A DNA stretch of 64,000 nucleotides. Origin: Clavelina lepadiformis. Taxonomy: Eukaryota; Chordata; Ascidiacea; Aplousobranchia; Clavelinidae. Shown here one piece after another: positions 1 to 12,800 of the stretch; positions within the stretch are counted from its first letter, which is position 1, and each line of letters begins with the position of its first letter. The stretch lies in the NCBI RefSeq assembly GCF_947623445.1, contig NC_135242.1, positions 16,120,001-16,184,000 on the forward strand, read 5' to 3'. The notes beneath the pieces are model-generated. The model made no database searches. It was not told the origin of the DNA and saw only the letters and a program-made list of their open reading frames with translations. The translations under genes were made by a program, and so were the position numbers.

Positions 1-707
1 ACATTTTGATGCAATTTTGAAAAGGATAATGTGTAGAGCGTCATCCTATTATAGGCATTGTGGGCAGTCAGTGAGGCGATAAGAGAATGTTTGGCGTGTT
101 CATGCGAAACTGAATTAAGCTTACCTGTACGTATAGAGTACAGCCACTGTTGCTTACCTGTACGTACAGGTAATGCAATGTTATTTCTTAGGCAAAAAAC
201 ATATCAGTTTCATAGAAAGTTCACTGGTACTTAGCATTGGTGTTTGGTGGAAAACAACACAAATCTTACCATACAATAAATAATTATGCTTAGCAGGGTG
301 GCATATATTAGATTGTCAGCATGTGGTACATCACAGTCATTGAAGATGGTTATTATAAGGTGTCAAGTGTCGCTGGAGATCTTGTTTTGTACTGTGTCTG
401 AGAAATATTTATTTGCCAGTATCGACAAGTTCTCTCAGTGGGACTAGACTGCCACCAAACGCCACCAAGTTTTAGATTGAATGAGGGCACAATGCCGAAA
501 TTATTTCAGTTGTATTAGCTGCTGAACAATATTTGCCGACTTACTTACGACAACATTGTCAAAGTTTAAGTAATATCTTTATGAGAAGGTAAAAAACTAA
601 CAACTTATTCTACAGTCATTTGTAAACATAATTGTGTATGTAATAACTGTAATGCAACTCCGTGGTAGTTTAGAGTCGAAAAATTATGTTCTTGTGTTTT
701 TTTGTAG
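1..707. other. Upstream sequence, probably intron of the sushi gene
   Basis: I see no exon here. The first recognisable sushi exon begins at 708 in phase 1, so at least one coding exon with a signal peptide must lie upstream, either outside the window or too short to recognise. A short direct repeat with core GCTTACCTGTACGTA occurs near 119 and 152. No promoter can be assigned. Confidence 0.4.
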
Positions 708-3700
708 AAATAACTTGCGCCGAACTGAATGAAGTACCAAATGGATCTTTCAGTTGCAATGATGGCGTCAATTACGGGTCTCAATGCACTGTCACGTGTG
801 ACGCTGGTTACCAACTGAGTTCGGGGTCGAAGATCAGGCAATGTCAAGAATATGCCTTGTTTGATGGCACACAACCAGTTTGTACAAGTGAGTCTTTGTC
901 TATACGCGTGGGAAGTATATGAATCCCACCACTATTTTCTGTCTTTGTCTCACATTTATTCATTACGTGTGCATACTTTTATTTCGGGAAAAGTCATAGA
1001 AATCATTTTTCTACAGTTAAACAATGTACCGCCTTGGTTGCGCCTTTAAATGGCAGAGTGCATTGTTCGGATGGGACTAGCTATCAATCGGTATGCCAAT
1101 TTACATGCGATCGTGGATACGAGCTTGACATTGAAAACGTTGTCCAGACTATTGAAAGGACATGCAACGCCGACTCACAATGGACAAATGAGCAGTCCTC
1201 GTGTAGACGTAGGTTTTCTTGTTCTCTTCTCGAAATTCGGATACAGTTTTACAATTTCGTACCCAGTTATTAATAATAATTTGATACAGCGCGTCAAACT
1301 TTTATGACGATGTATTACAATGATACCATGAATGTTTTTCATTTTAGTTAAAAAGTGTGGTTCGTTAACTCCTCCTGCAAATGGTGGGATATTCTGCACG
1401 GAGGAGGACGTTTATGGGTCTATTTGCCAATTTCGGTGTAACGAAGGATATGAAATGGGGGGATCAACAGAAAGGTTATGTGAAGATAACAAACAATGGA
1501 CTGGGGTACAAACTACATGCACACGTAAGATCATATGCTGTGGTTATATCATTGAGCATTTTCTAAAGTAAATCTTGCACAAACAAACTTAGATTAAACT
1601 AGAAAAATTAGTTGTTTTTACAATAAAAGTGACTTAGACAATTCAAACCCGATAATAGTTGCAAAATTTAAGCCAACATATTTTAAAAAATATCGACTCT
1701 TGTTATTTCAGTTATTCGCTGTCCGCCATTGCTCCAACCGCCGAATGGATCTTCTTCGTGCACGTCTTCGGAAGGATTGGATGCTGATCAAGAAGAAGCA
1801 ACTGGATATGACTCTTCTTGTAGCTTGGCGTGCGCTGTATGTCAACCTTTCAATATATTCTACAGCTGCGTTTGGACTATTTTCCTTGTTATCGAACTGT
1901 ACTGGTGTCTTTTTTAGTACGCTTTAGGCGATAATTGTATAACCGAAATGTGTAATGTATTTATACAACGAAGGCGGAATTGTTCCTTCGGGCGTTGTCT
2001 GCTAAAATTTCCATTTGAGGAGTGTACGCTAGCAATATACTTTGCCTTGGTGAAATTGATCTATAATGATTCTTCGTTATTTTCAGATCGGATTCGATTT
2101 AAGTGGCTCTACTGAGCGAACTTGCCAAGCCGATCGCTCTTGGTCAGGTCAGGAAACCGCTTGCCGGTTGGTCACTTGTGGAAAATTGTCCTCCCCGTCT
2201 AATGGAAAAGTTGCTTGTGCGAATGACGATAACTTTGAATCGGAATGTGATTTTGAATGTAAAGTAAGTAACAATCTATTGTTTATTTTACCATGATAAC
2301 ACAAGGTCGCTTTGCTAAGCACCACGCTGTATCTAACGCAGGAAGGATATAACCTTGCTGGCAGTGAAACTAGAATATGTCAGGCAGACCACACATGGAC
2401 AGGAACGCTCACGTCATGCATACGTAAGATGCGATAAAAGGGCTGGTCTTAAGTTATGCTCCGTGATTTCAACAGCTTCGTGCTATTGAAATTAGGGAAG
2501 TTAAAACTCTCACTTGTTAATTTATCTATCTAAATTCATTTCAGTTGTGACTTGCGGTGAACTTCTTATCCCAAGGAATGGACGAAAGAAGTGCACCGAT
2601 GCAGACAATTACGCATCGGAATGTAAATTTATTTGTGACGTAAGTTCGTGCTTTGAGCATGCTTTTTATTCGGTACATTCAAGCTATTTTTATTTGCTTC
2701 ACGCATGAATTTTCATTTTCGCACAGATCGGTTACGATTTAGTTGGGTCAACGGAAAGGATTTGTCAAGCGCATGGTAGCTGGTCAGGTGACGCGGTTTC
2801 TTGCGGAATTGTAACATGTGAAGAACTGGATGTCCCACAACATGGAAGTAAAAGGTAAGAAAGTTTGTCCTTTTCTATTTTATAATAACTTTCCAGTTGT
2901 TAGGTTGTTTTAAATCTTCATCCTGTAGCTGGTAACTTCTGCTTTGATATATTTAGCCTCGTTTTACTTCAACCAGGTGTGACGAGGAAAATGATTTCGA
3001 TTCCACCTGTCGCTTTTCTTGTGATGAGGGTTTTGAGTTGGTTGGAAGTGTATCACGAACTTGCCAGGATAACGGAGACTGGACCGGAATGGAAGCTTCC
3101 TGTGATAGTGCGACATCATGTTGTACTTTAACTTAGCTTCTGAATTTTGCTTTGGTAAGCTTGATATTTGATGTCTTCCGTTTCGTTTTCATAGAGATCG
3201 AGTGCGACAAACTTGATGCGCCAGCTAATGGTGTTATTGCATGCACAGATGAAAATGTCTACAACTCGGAATGTAACTTTGACTGTGACGTAAGTTTTAA
3301 TTTTCATTCTTATGTTTGATTTGATCACTGAGTTTGATTTGAGTTTAAAAGCTTGTTGAAGTCCTAATTTTTCCCTTTTAACAGGAAGGTTACAATTTGG
3401 CGGGCAGTGATGTACGAACATGCAGAATGGATCGGGCATGGTCTGGAACAACAGCATCCTGTATCCGTATGTTACTGAAAATCCCTTCAATGTATTTGGT
3501 GTAATTCAGTAGGTGAAAAAGTTGTAAGCATTGTAACCGGTTATATTATGCAGTGGTGACGTGTCCAGTGCTCTCATCACCAGATCATGGGACTAAGAAA
3601 TGTACGGATGACAATAATTACGATGCAACATGCGCTTTTTCTTGCGATGTAAGGACTTGATTTAACGTAAAACTACCTGAATTCTATTTATGGTTAAGCA

Positions 3701-3860
3701 TACTGATAAAAAGATCCATTATATCTTTTCAGAACGGTTACACACTGGGTGGAGCAGTGGAGAGAATGTGTCAAGCGGACGGTTCATGGACTGGTGATGA
3801 TGCTTTTTGTGATATTGTCACCTGCGAAGACTTGCCAGTTACCGAAAATGGCAAAAAAAG
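708..3860 (+). other. Sushi modules 1-9 and first part of 10 (13 exons)
   Basis: Exons: 708-887, 1017-1208, 1348-1524, 1712-1836, 2087-2263, 2342-2423, 2545-2639, 2727-2854, 2977-3107, 3195-3289, 3385-3466, 3554-3648, 3733-3860. The first three each encode a whole module with phase-1 borders. Later modules are split by a phase-0 intron just before the conserved x-G-Y/F motif, or by a phase-2 intron just before the second cysteine. Each module keeps six cysteines. The fourth (1712-1836 plus start of 2087-2263) is unusual in having a longer acidic loop between its second and third cysteines. Confidence 0.85.
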
Positions 3861-6800
3861 GTTTGAAAAGTAGTTTACTAGTAGGACGTTTTTACAAATT
3901 TCATTCTACTAATCACTGCCTTTTAAAAATTCGTTAGTTGTAATGATAGGTTGCAAAACTGTCTTGAACGGCAAATAAAGTTTTGCAATAACCGCACACC
4001 GTGTATTGGAGAACATTTCTTCGCGGTCGGCTTTCTCTAAAACCAAAATATATTTTTAGATGTTCTGACGATACCAACTTTGATTCGACTTGCCGGTTCA
4101 CTTGTGACATCGGTTATGAACGTGTTGGAAGTGAAAGTCGGACTTGCCAGGACGATAGTCAGTGGTCCGGAACACCTGCGTCTTGTAAACGTGAGTGACT
4201 CCATACACGTCAAAATACGGATGGACAAAAACTTCTGTTTTTCTTTAATTTTTGTTTAGTATATTTATAGTAGCTATAGTGCTATACTATAATACATGAG
4301 ATCACCAAGTTTACTTTTCAGTAATAATTTGTGACGAATTGGCTGTTCCTGAAGGCGGGACAACTACATGTTCTGATGACAACAATTACGGATCAGATTG
4401 CGCGCTTCAGTGCAACGTAAGCATTGACCTACGTTGTCGATGACAGTTGGTCGTGTTTGTGACTTCCTTCTGTTTTGTGTCGTAGGAAGGATATGAAATG
4501 GCTGGAAGCATGAAAAGAACTTGTCAGGTTGATAAGCAGTGGTCGGGCACTCCTACAACATGTACACGTAGGTTTTGTTTAAGTTTTTGTCAGTATTATT
4601 ACGATTTTGTATGCACTTGCTCATTATACACAATATATAGGCTCCCAGCTTAAAAAGTAATACATTTTTACCAGCTGTTGTTACTTGGTAAAACATATTG
4701 TATTTTGCAGTAATCACTTGCCCTGAACTGCAAGCTCCATCTAACGGCAAAATATCGTGCGTGAATGGTAATCAATATCAATCAGACTGCAATTTCCAAT
4801 GCGATGTAAGCTGTGTGCATTAACTTTCTCCTTTTCTTTTGGCCAATGTGTAAACTAAAACTTACTCTTAAAAGCTAAGCAAGACACTTAATTTTCCTTG
4901 TATCTGAATTTCATAACCGATTTACAGGAAGGTTATGAACTGCGCGGTCCAAGCATAAGAACTTGTCAGGCAACACAAGCTTGGACAGGAAACGACGTTA
5001 CATGCGAATTGATTACCTGCGGTGTCCTTACGGCGCCATCGAACGGCGTTGTGGATTGTTCAGATGAAGACAGTTACGATTCACTTTGTGAATTTGAATG
5101 CAACGTACGTTGGACATTAATGATGATTTATTATCTATTTTTTATATTAGTCAGTGCCATTAGGGAAAACGTTTTTATGTCATGCTTTAGGAAGGTTACG
5201 AACTGAAAGGAAGTGATGAACGTATTTGCAAAGCTGATCGCCAATGGACCGGAACAGAAACCACATGCAACCGTCAGTGCAATTTTATCTTTTATCCTAA
5301 AAATATTTTTGAATTTTCACAGGTTTATTTCCTATTAGTCGTGTTTCGTGTATGTTGCAAAAATACTGCGACAAGAAATAAAAAACCTAATATTCCCTGG
5401 GAATTTGTATATACTCAATCAATCTAGTAACGATGTCTATTGTTTCTAGTCATTCGATGCCCAACTCTTTCTCCCCCGAGCAATGGTCGATTGAAATGCA
5501 CTGATGGTGACAATTATCAGTCAGATTGCAGAACAATCTGTGACGTAAGCAGAAACTTGATTTTGTCTCGCTGCAGTGCATGTATGCATTTAATAATCTA
5601 AAAACTTGTTATCAGAATTACTGTTAATTTTTTGATTTGGTTTCATGGTTTAATTATTGTAGGTTGGTCACAACTTGTCGGGTAGCAGGACACGTACTTG
5701 CCAAGCAGACAAAAATTGGAGCGGAAGACCAACAAGCTGTTCCATTGCAACCTGCGAGGAAGTAGCCACACCTGAAAATGGTGCTAAGAGGTACAAAATT
5801 TGTAAAACGGGATGTTAAGTCCATCGACCATCCGCAACTTGTATGATGTAATCTATACGTGAGAATACTCACTTCATCGCACGGTATTTGGTTGAAGATG
5901 CACGGATGAAACGAATTTCGAATCAAACTGCGCGTTGTAATGATAGGTGGCAAAACTGTCTTGAACGGCAAAGAAAGTTTTGCAATAACCGCACACCGTG
6001 TATTGGAGAACATTTCTTCGCGGTCGGCTTTCTCTAAAACCAAAATATATTTATAGATGTTCTGACGATACCAACTTTGATTCGACTTGCCGGTTCACTT
6101 GTGACATCGGTTATGAACGTGTTGGAAGTGAAAGTCGGACTTGCCAGGACGATAGTCAGTGGTCCGGAACACCTGCGTCTTGTAAACGTGAGTGACTCCA
6201 TACACGCCAAAATACGGATGGACAAAAAACTTCTGTTTTTTTTTTGAATTTTTGTTTAGTATATTTATAGTAGCTATAGTGCTATACTATAATACATGAG
6301 ATTACTAACTTTACTTTTCAGTAATAATCTGTGACGAATTGGCTGTTCCTGAAGGCGGGACAACTACATGTTCTGATGACAACAATTACGGATCAGACTG
6401 TGCGCTTCGGTGCAACGTAAGCATTGTTATGGCCTACGTTGTCGATGACAGTTGGTCGTGTTTGTGACTTTCTTCTGTTTTGCTGTCGTAGGAAGCATAT
6501 GAAATGGCTGGAAGCATAAAAAGAACTTGTCAGGTTGATAAGCAGTGGTCGGGCACTCCTACAACATGTACACGTAGGTTTTATTTAAGTTTTTTGTCAG
6601 TATTATTACGATTTTGTATCCACTTTTATTATATACAGTATGTAGGTTACCAGCTTAAAAAGTAATACATTTTTACCAGCTGTTATTACTAGGTAAAACA
6701 TATTGTATTGTGCAGTAATCACTTGCCCTGAACTGCAAGCTCCATCTAACGGCAAAATATCGTGCGTGAATGGTAATCAATATCAATCAGACTGCAATTT

Positions 6801-9800
6801 CCAATGCGATGTAAGCTGTGTGCATAAAATTTCACCTTTTCTTTTGGCCAATGTGTAAACTAAAACTTACTCTTAAAAGCTAAGCATGAAACTTAATTTT
6901 CCTTGGTATCTGAATTTCATACCCGATTTACAGGAAGGTTATGAACTGCGCGGTCCAAGCATAAGAACTTGTCAGGCAACACGAGCTTGGACAGGAAACG
7001 ACGTTACATGCGAATTGATTACCTGCGGTGTCCTTGCGGCGCCATCGAACGGCGTTGTGGATTGCTCAGATGAAGACAGTTACGATTCACTTTGCGAATT
7101 TGAATGCAACGTACGTTGGAAAATGATGATGATGATTTATTATCTATTTTTTGTATTAGTCAGTGCCATTACGGAAAACATTTTTATGTCATGCTTTAGG
7201 AAGGTTACGAACTGAAAGGAAGTGATGAACGTATTTGCAAAGCTGATCGCCAATGGACCGGAAAAGAAACCACATGCAACCGTCAGTGCAATTATATCTT
7301 TTATCCTAAAAGTGTTTTTGAATTTTCACAGGTTTATTTCCTATTAGTGGTGTTTCTTGTATGCTGCAAAAATACTGCGACAAGAAATAAAAATCTAATA
7401 TTCCTTGGGAACTTGTATATATTCAATCAATCTAGTAACGATGTCTATTGTTTCTAGTCATACGATGCCCAACTCTTTCTCCCCCAAGCAATGGTCGCTT
7501 GAAATGCACTGATGGTGACAACTATCAGTCAGATTGCAGAACAATCTGTGACGTAAGCAGAAACTTGATTTTGTCTCGCTGCAGTGCATGTATGCATTTA
7601 ACAATCTAAAAACTTGTTATCATAATTGCTGTTAATTTTTTGATTAGGTTTAATGGTTTAATTATTGTAGGTTGGTCACAACTTGTCGGGTAGCAGGACA
7701 CGTACTTGCCAAGCAGACAAAAATTGGAGCGGAAGACCAACAAGCTGTTCCATTGTAACCTGCGAGGAAGTAGCCACACCAGAAAATGGCGCTAAGAGGT
7801 ACAAAATTTGTAAAACGGGTGTTAAATCCATCGACCATCCGCAACTTGTATGATGAAATCTATACGCGAGTATACTGACTTCATGGCACGGTATTTGGTT
7901 GAAGATGCACGGATGAAACGAATTTCGAATCAAACTGCGCGTTTACTTGTGATGATGGATATGAACTAAATGGAAGTCGCAGCCGGCGTTGTCAGGACGA
8001 TGGCACTTGGACTGGCCTTGCGGTCACTTGTGAACGTAAGCTAATAAACACTCGAAATTATTCTTAACTTTTTACTCTTTCAAGGACATGTGTTCTTGTC
8101 CTACATGAATAATGTTTTTATCCCTTAAATGTATTACTTCATGCGCAGTTGTTACATGTGGTGAGATTGAAAATATAAGATATGGTTCCGTGATTTGCTC
8201 TGAAGAAGATCATTATAACTCGGAGTGCACGTACACATGCAAAAAAGGTTACGAACTAAGAGGGAGGGATACCCGCGTTTGTCAAGTTGATCACACTTGG
8301 ACCGGAAGTGCTCCAACATGCAAAAGTTTGTGAAATATATATATAGTATTTATATTAATGGTAATCAGTATAATTATGCAGAAATTTTGCGATTTCACGA
8401 AGCCATGTTTGTTACAGTTATTAAGTGTGAAGAACTCCCGACTCCAGTTAATGGTACAAAAACTTGTTCGAAAGAAAATAATTACGGTTCCGATTGTGAG
8501 TTTGCCTGCAACGAAGGTTCCACACTGCAAGGTTCTGAAACGCGAAAGTGCAAGGCAGATGGAAGTTGGACTGGCACACAGCCAACATGTGAAAGTGGGT
8601 GCTAATAATGTGCTAGTAATGTATTATTAAGCCTGAATTGAAAACAAAGTTATGGAGTTTTATTTTTATTTCAACTTGGTCTTTTTCAGAAAGCGAAAGG
8701 CCAAACACATGCTTCGTGAATACATTATAATACGTTGCTACTTAATGATTTTAGTCATTTTACGAAATACGGTTGCATAATAATTCTGTTAAATGTATTA
8801 GGAATTACATGCGACCAACCGCCTACATACGAAGAAGCAACTAGCGAATGTACAGATGGCATTTATTACGGTTCAGTGTGTTCTTATACACCTAAACGTG
8901 GCTTTAACTTCGAAGGAAGTAACGAAGTAACTTGCGGAGTTGAAGAATGGGGAGGTGATGCTCTCGCAATGGACTTTGTAGGTAAGATGTTGCTGAATAA
9001 ATTTTCAGCCTGTTTCTCTTGTAACTTTACATGAGATTGGAGCCTGCATTTTGTCTTAAATAACAACTGTTTCTCAGTTATTTTCTTGGTTTATTCAAGC
9101 TACGCTCATAGTTTCACTCAACAATCAGTAACAGACTCTTTTCCTTTCGATATATTGCGACAACCACATTTAAGGACTTTCTAAAGCAATAACTTTTTAG
9201 ACATCACTACGTAATCATTTTATCCACAGATTAAGCGTCTCAATCAGGTTAATAAATTTCATGAATTTCATTTCAGTCAAGTTGATAATTTTGAAAATTT
9301 TTAGAGCTTCTATGCGAAGATCTAGAAGCGCCGGCACATGGCAGCAAAGAGTGCACTGATCAAAATCGTCTTGATTCTGTCTGCATATTTAAATGTGATG
9401 TGAGTTACTCTAATGTAGTTTACTGCTGACAGTTGGCCAGGATTCAATAGCAATTTCAATTATTTTTTTCAGGAAGGTTATGAACTGACAGGATCGGAAT
9501 CAAGAACCTGTGATTACGGAACTGTGTTTGGAGAGTATGACTGGACTGGAGAGGAAACTGTTTGTACCCGTAAGTAGTTGCTTTCGTTTGGTAACTACAG
9601 CCAATTATAAACGCTAACTATGCCCATCATGCTTTCTAGCTATACTGTAGAAGTATTTCTGTATTGACAAAGCTAAGCTAGAAAGCTATTTGCGAACATA
9701 TCTGTTTATAGCACAATAAAAACACAAACATGGTTTGGAGCCTAATAACTATAGTTATCATATATTTCTTGCTGACAGGTATAAAATGTGAAGAAATAAC

Positions 9801-12800
9801 TGCTCCAGAAAATTCCGAAATGGAATGCACAGAAGACTTTGTGATGAGTTCAAGATGTTCTATCACGTGCGACGAAGGGTTTGAACTCGCTGGTGATGAC
9901 GTCAGAACGTGTCAAAGTGATAAGGAATGGGACAACGATGCTCCTTTGTGCATAGGTAAAATTAGAAATTATAAATCAACACGGCGATTCACATGTACAT
10001 TAATGGTAACCTTCTTAAGTCCTTTGCTGTTGGAAAAGGATTGTGATGTAAACGAAGCTTTGCAGTATCTTCTTTTATGACTTATCATGCATATGTAGGT
10101 ATTGTTTGTGGCCAGATAAGTTTTCCCAATCATGGTTCAGTAGAATGTAGCGACGGAGATAATTATAACTCTGTCTGCCAGTTCGAGTGCGATGAAGGAT
10201 ATGACCTGAACGGGTCTGAATCTCGAACTTGCCTGGATGATCCGAAGTGGAGTGGCTCCGAGGCCATCTGCACACGTGAGTGGCTCTAATGTTCTTAAGC
10301 AGAGTAAAACTCAATTGCAAAAATGTAATTGCTTCACTTGAAAACATATAACATTTACCACAAAGTCTGTAAACTTGACTCGAACGCCAAAAACGGACAT
10401 TGCTGTTGAGAAAAAGGAAGTTTTTATGCTCGAGTACATTGTTTCTTGACTTAGCTTTACTGCTTATTTTCTTGTATGCTATGCAATCTTTTGCTGAAAG
10501 CCTCGTGTCGTACTGTTTTCTTTGACCTATCATCCTCATTTAAACTTTATGTCATGCAGTCATACGATGCGGACCGTTATCTCCACCTCCACATGGCAGA
10601 GCTGTCTGTTCCAAGGAAGACGAGTATGGTTCGGAATGTCTCTTGGTCTGTTCTACCGGATTCGACATGGTCGGGTCTCCTGTTAGGACATGCGAGGAAA
10701 GTGGGAAATGGAGCAGCAAGCAACCTGCGTGTGAACGTGAGTGCTATAGCAGTCCAAACTTGTATTAAGGAATTTGCTATAAGTTTCCTCAACTTGAAGG
10801 AAAGATCTAATTTTTTTCTTATCGGTAGTAAATGTCAATGGTTAACAAAATGTTGACTTTAGTGGTCATGTGCCCAAGATTATATGCGCCCGCGAATGGG
10901 GTGGTGACGTGTAGCAATGAAAATAACTACAACTCGATGTGCCAACTTTCCTGCCAAGATGGTATGTTGTAAAAGTCGTTAAATTTAGTTACAAATAGTT
11001 TGCATTTGTTTCTGGAAACAATCTAACAAGACGTTCCAATATAGGTTATGAGCTGGTCGGTTCAAACATCAGGATATGTGGCGCAGACGGCGAATTTACA
11101 GGAATTGACACACTTTGCGAAAGTTAGTTTATTTTTTACAGAGATATTTTGCGAAAAAGTGTATATAAAGTAACTGATAGAATCTTAAACTATAGTGAGA
11201 TTATTTGCTATGATTTTACGCTAGAAATTTCCTGTCCCAATTTGGAAGATTTGGACTACGGTTCCATACGATGCATAGATGGATACAATTATAACAGCGT
11301 TTGCACTTATATGTGCGACCGTGGGTATCAGCTTGTGGGAACATTATCCAGGAAGTGTATGGCATCTGGAGATTGGTCGAACACGAATCCTTCTTGCCAG
11401 CGTAAGACCAAAAACTTTGGTGCTTCCTTACCTTTTATTTTGACAAATTATGCTGAACTACGCACCGTCTCTAACAGGCATTGAGTGTAATGGACTTCGG
11501 ATTCCCAAGCACGGCAGTCTTGATTGCACGGAAGAAAATTTATCAGGCAGCATATGCACTGTAGCTTGTGACAGTTGCTACCAATCAACATCGTCATTGT
11601 CTAGATCCTGCAAGCCTGATGGAACGTGGAGTGGAACTACGCTGTCGTGTCAAAGTAAACAGCCGCAGTAGGCTCTAATATCGTACTGATTCATAGCTAC
11701 GAAGTCCTGCAGAAAAAAATTGTTTCTTTATGTGTAGGCCTAATACCGTAGTTTTAACTTTATGCGGGTATCGATACAACAATTTTTAAAGATAGCACAA
11801 TTACATATCAATATTTTCAATACCAACATAACAATAAAATTTTATTCACTAGTTACGACTTGTTCAACATTACGAGCGCCAGATAATGGTGACATGAATT
11901 GTGGAGACGGCTTTGACGAGTGTGGAACGACTTGTGAATTTACATGCAATTCTGGATTCAAGCTTAAAGGATCAGCCAGTAGAACTTGTGGTGAAGATCT
12001 TACCTGGTCCGGAACATCTGCTGAATGCATAAGTAAGATAAAATTGGTTACTTGGAAAAATAGAAATAACGTTCCTATCCGTCACATTGAGGGCGCGACG
12101 TCATAGTTTATTTTCTGTTGCAGAAGCACGCTGCCCTCATATTGCCGTTGAAGACAACATGAACATGGTATGCACGGATGGCGATAACATCGGAAGTAAC
12201 TGTTCATTTACTTGCGCGGAAGATGCGACTTTGATTGGTTCCACAAATAGAGTGTGTCTCGAAGATGGGATGTGGAGCAAGTCCAACCCATTTTGTAGAG
12301 GTTTGTTGAGAGTGCTGTTCCACAAGCCTGTCCTATCTATTGGGTCAGTTTTTTATTTGAATTTATTTTACCCTTGTACTTACAGCTTGCAAGACAGCTG
12401 TCACCGATGTTTTGTTCATCATCGACGGGAGTTGGTCAGTCGGTGAAGAGAACTTCAGAAAAATAAAGGCTTTCCTAAAAGCCTTAGTAGAGCCATTTAA
12501 TGTTGGGTCAGTTAATAACCGCATGCTTTGCTGCGCACATTGCATGGAAGGTCAAATAGAAACGATGTATTTTTTACAGATGGGACAACAGTCGTTTTGC
12601 TGTGATACAATACTCTGATGATCCACGAACAGAGTTCCTCCTGAACGAACATCTCACAGTTTCTGAGGTCATGAATGGTATCGATGCCATTCCATATAAA
12701 GGTAACCCTATGCAATTGTCGGTGTCGCAACGAACTTTAGACGGATAAACTATTTTACGCACTCACTTAGATAAATCAATTTACATCAACTGCATTTGTA

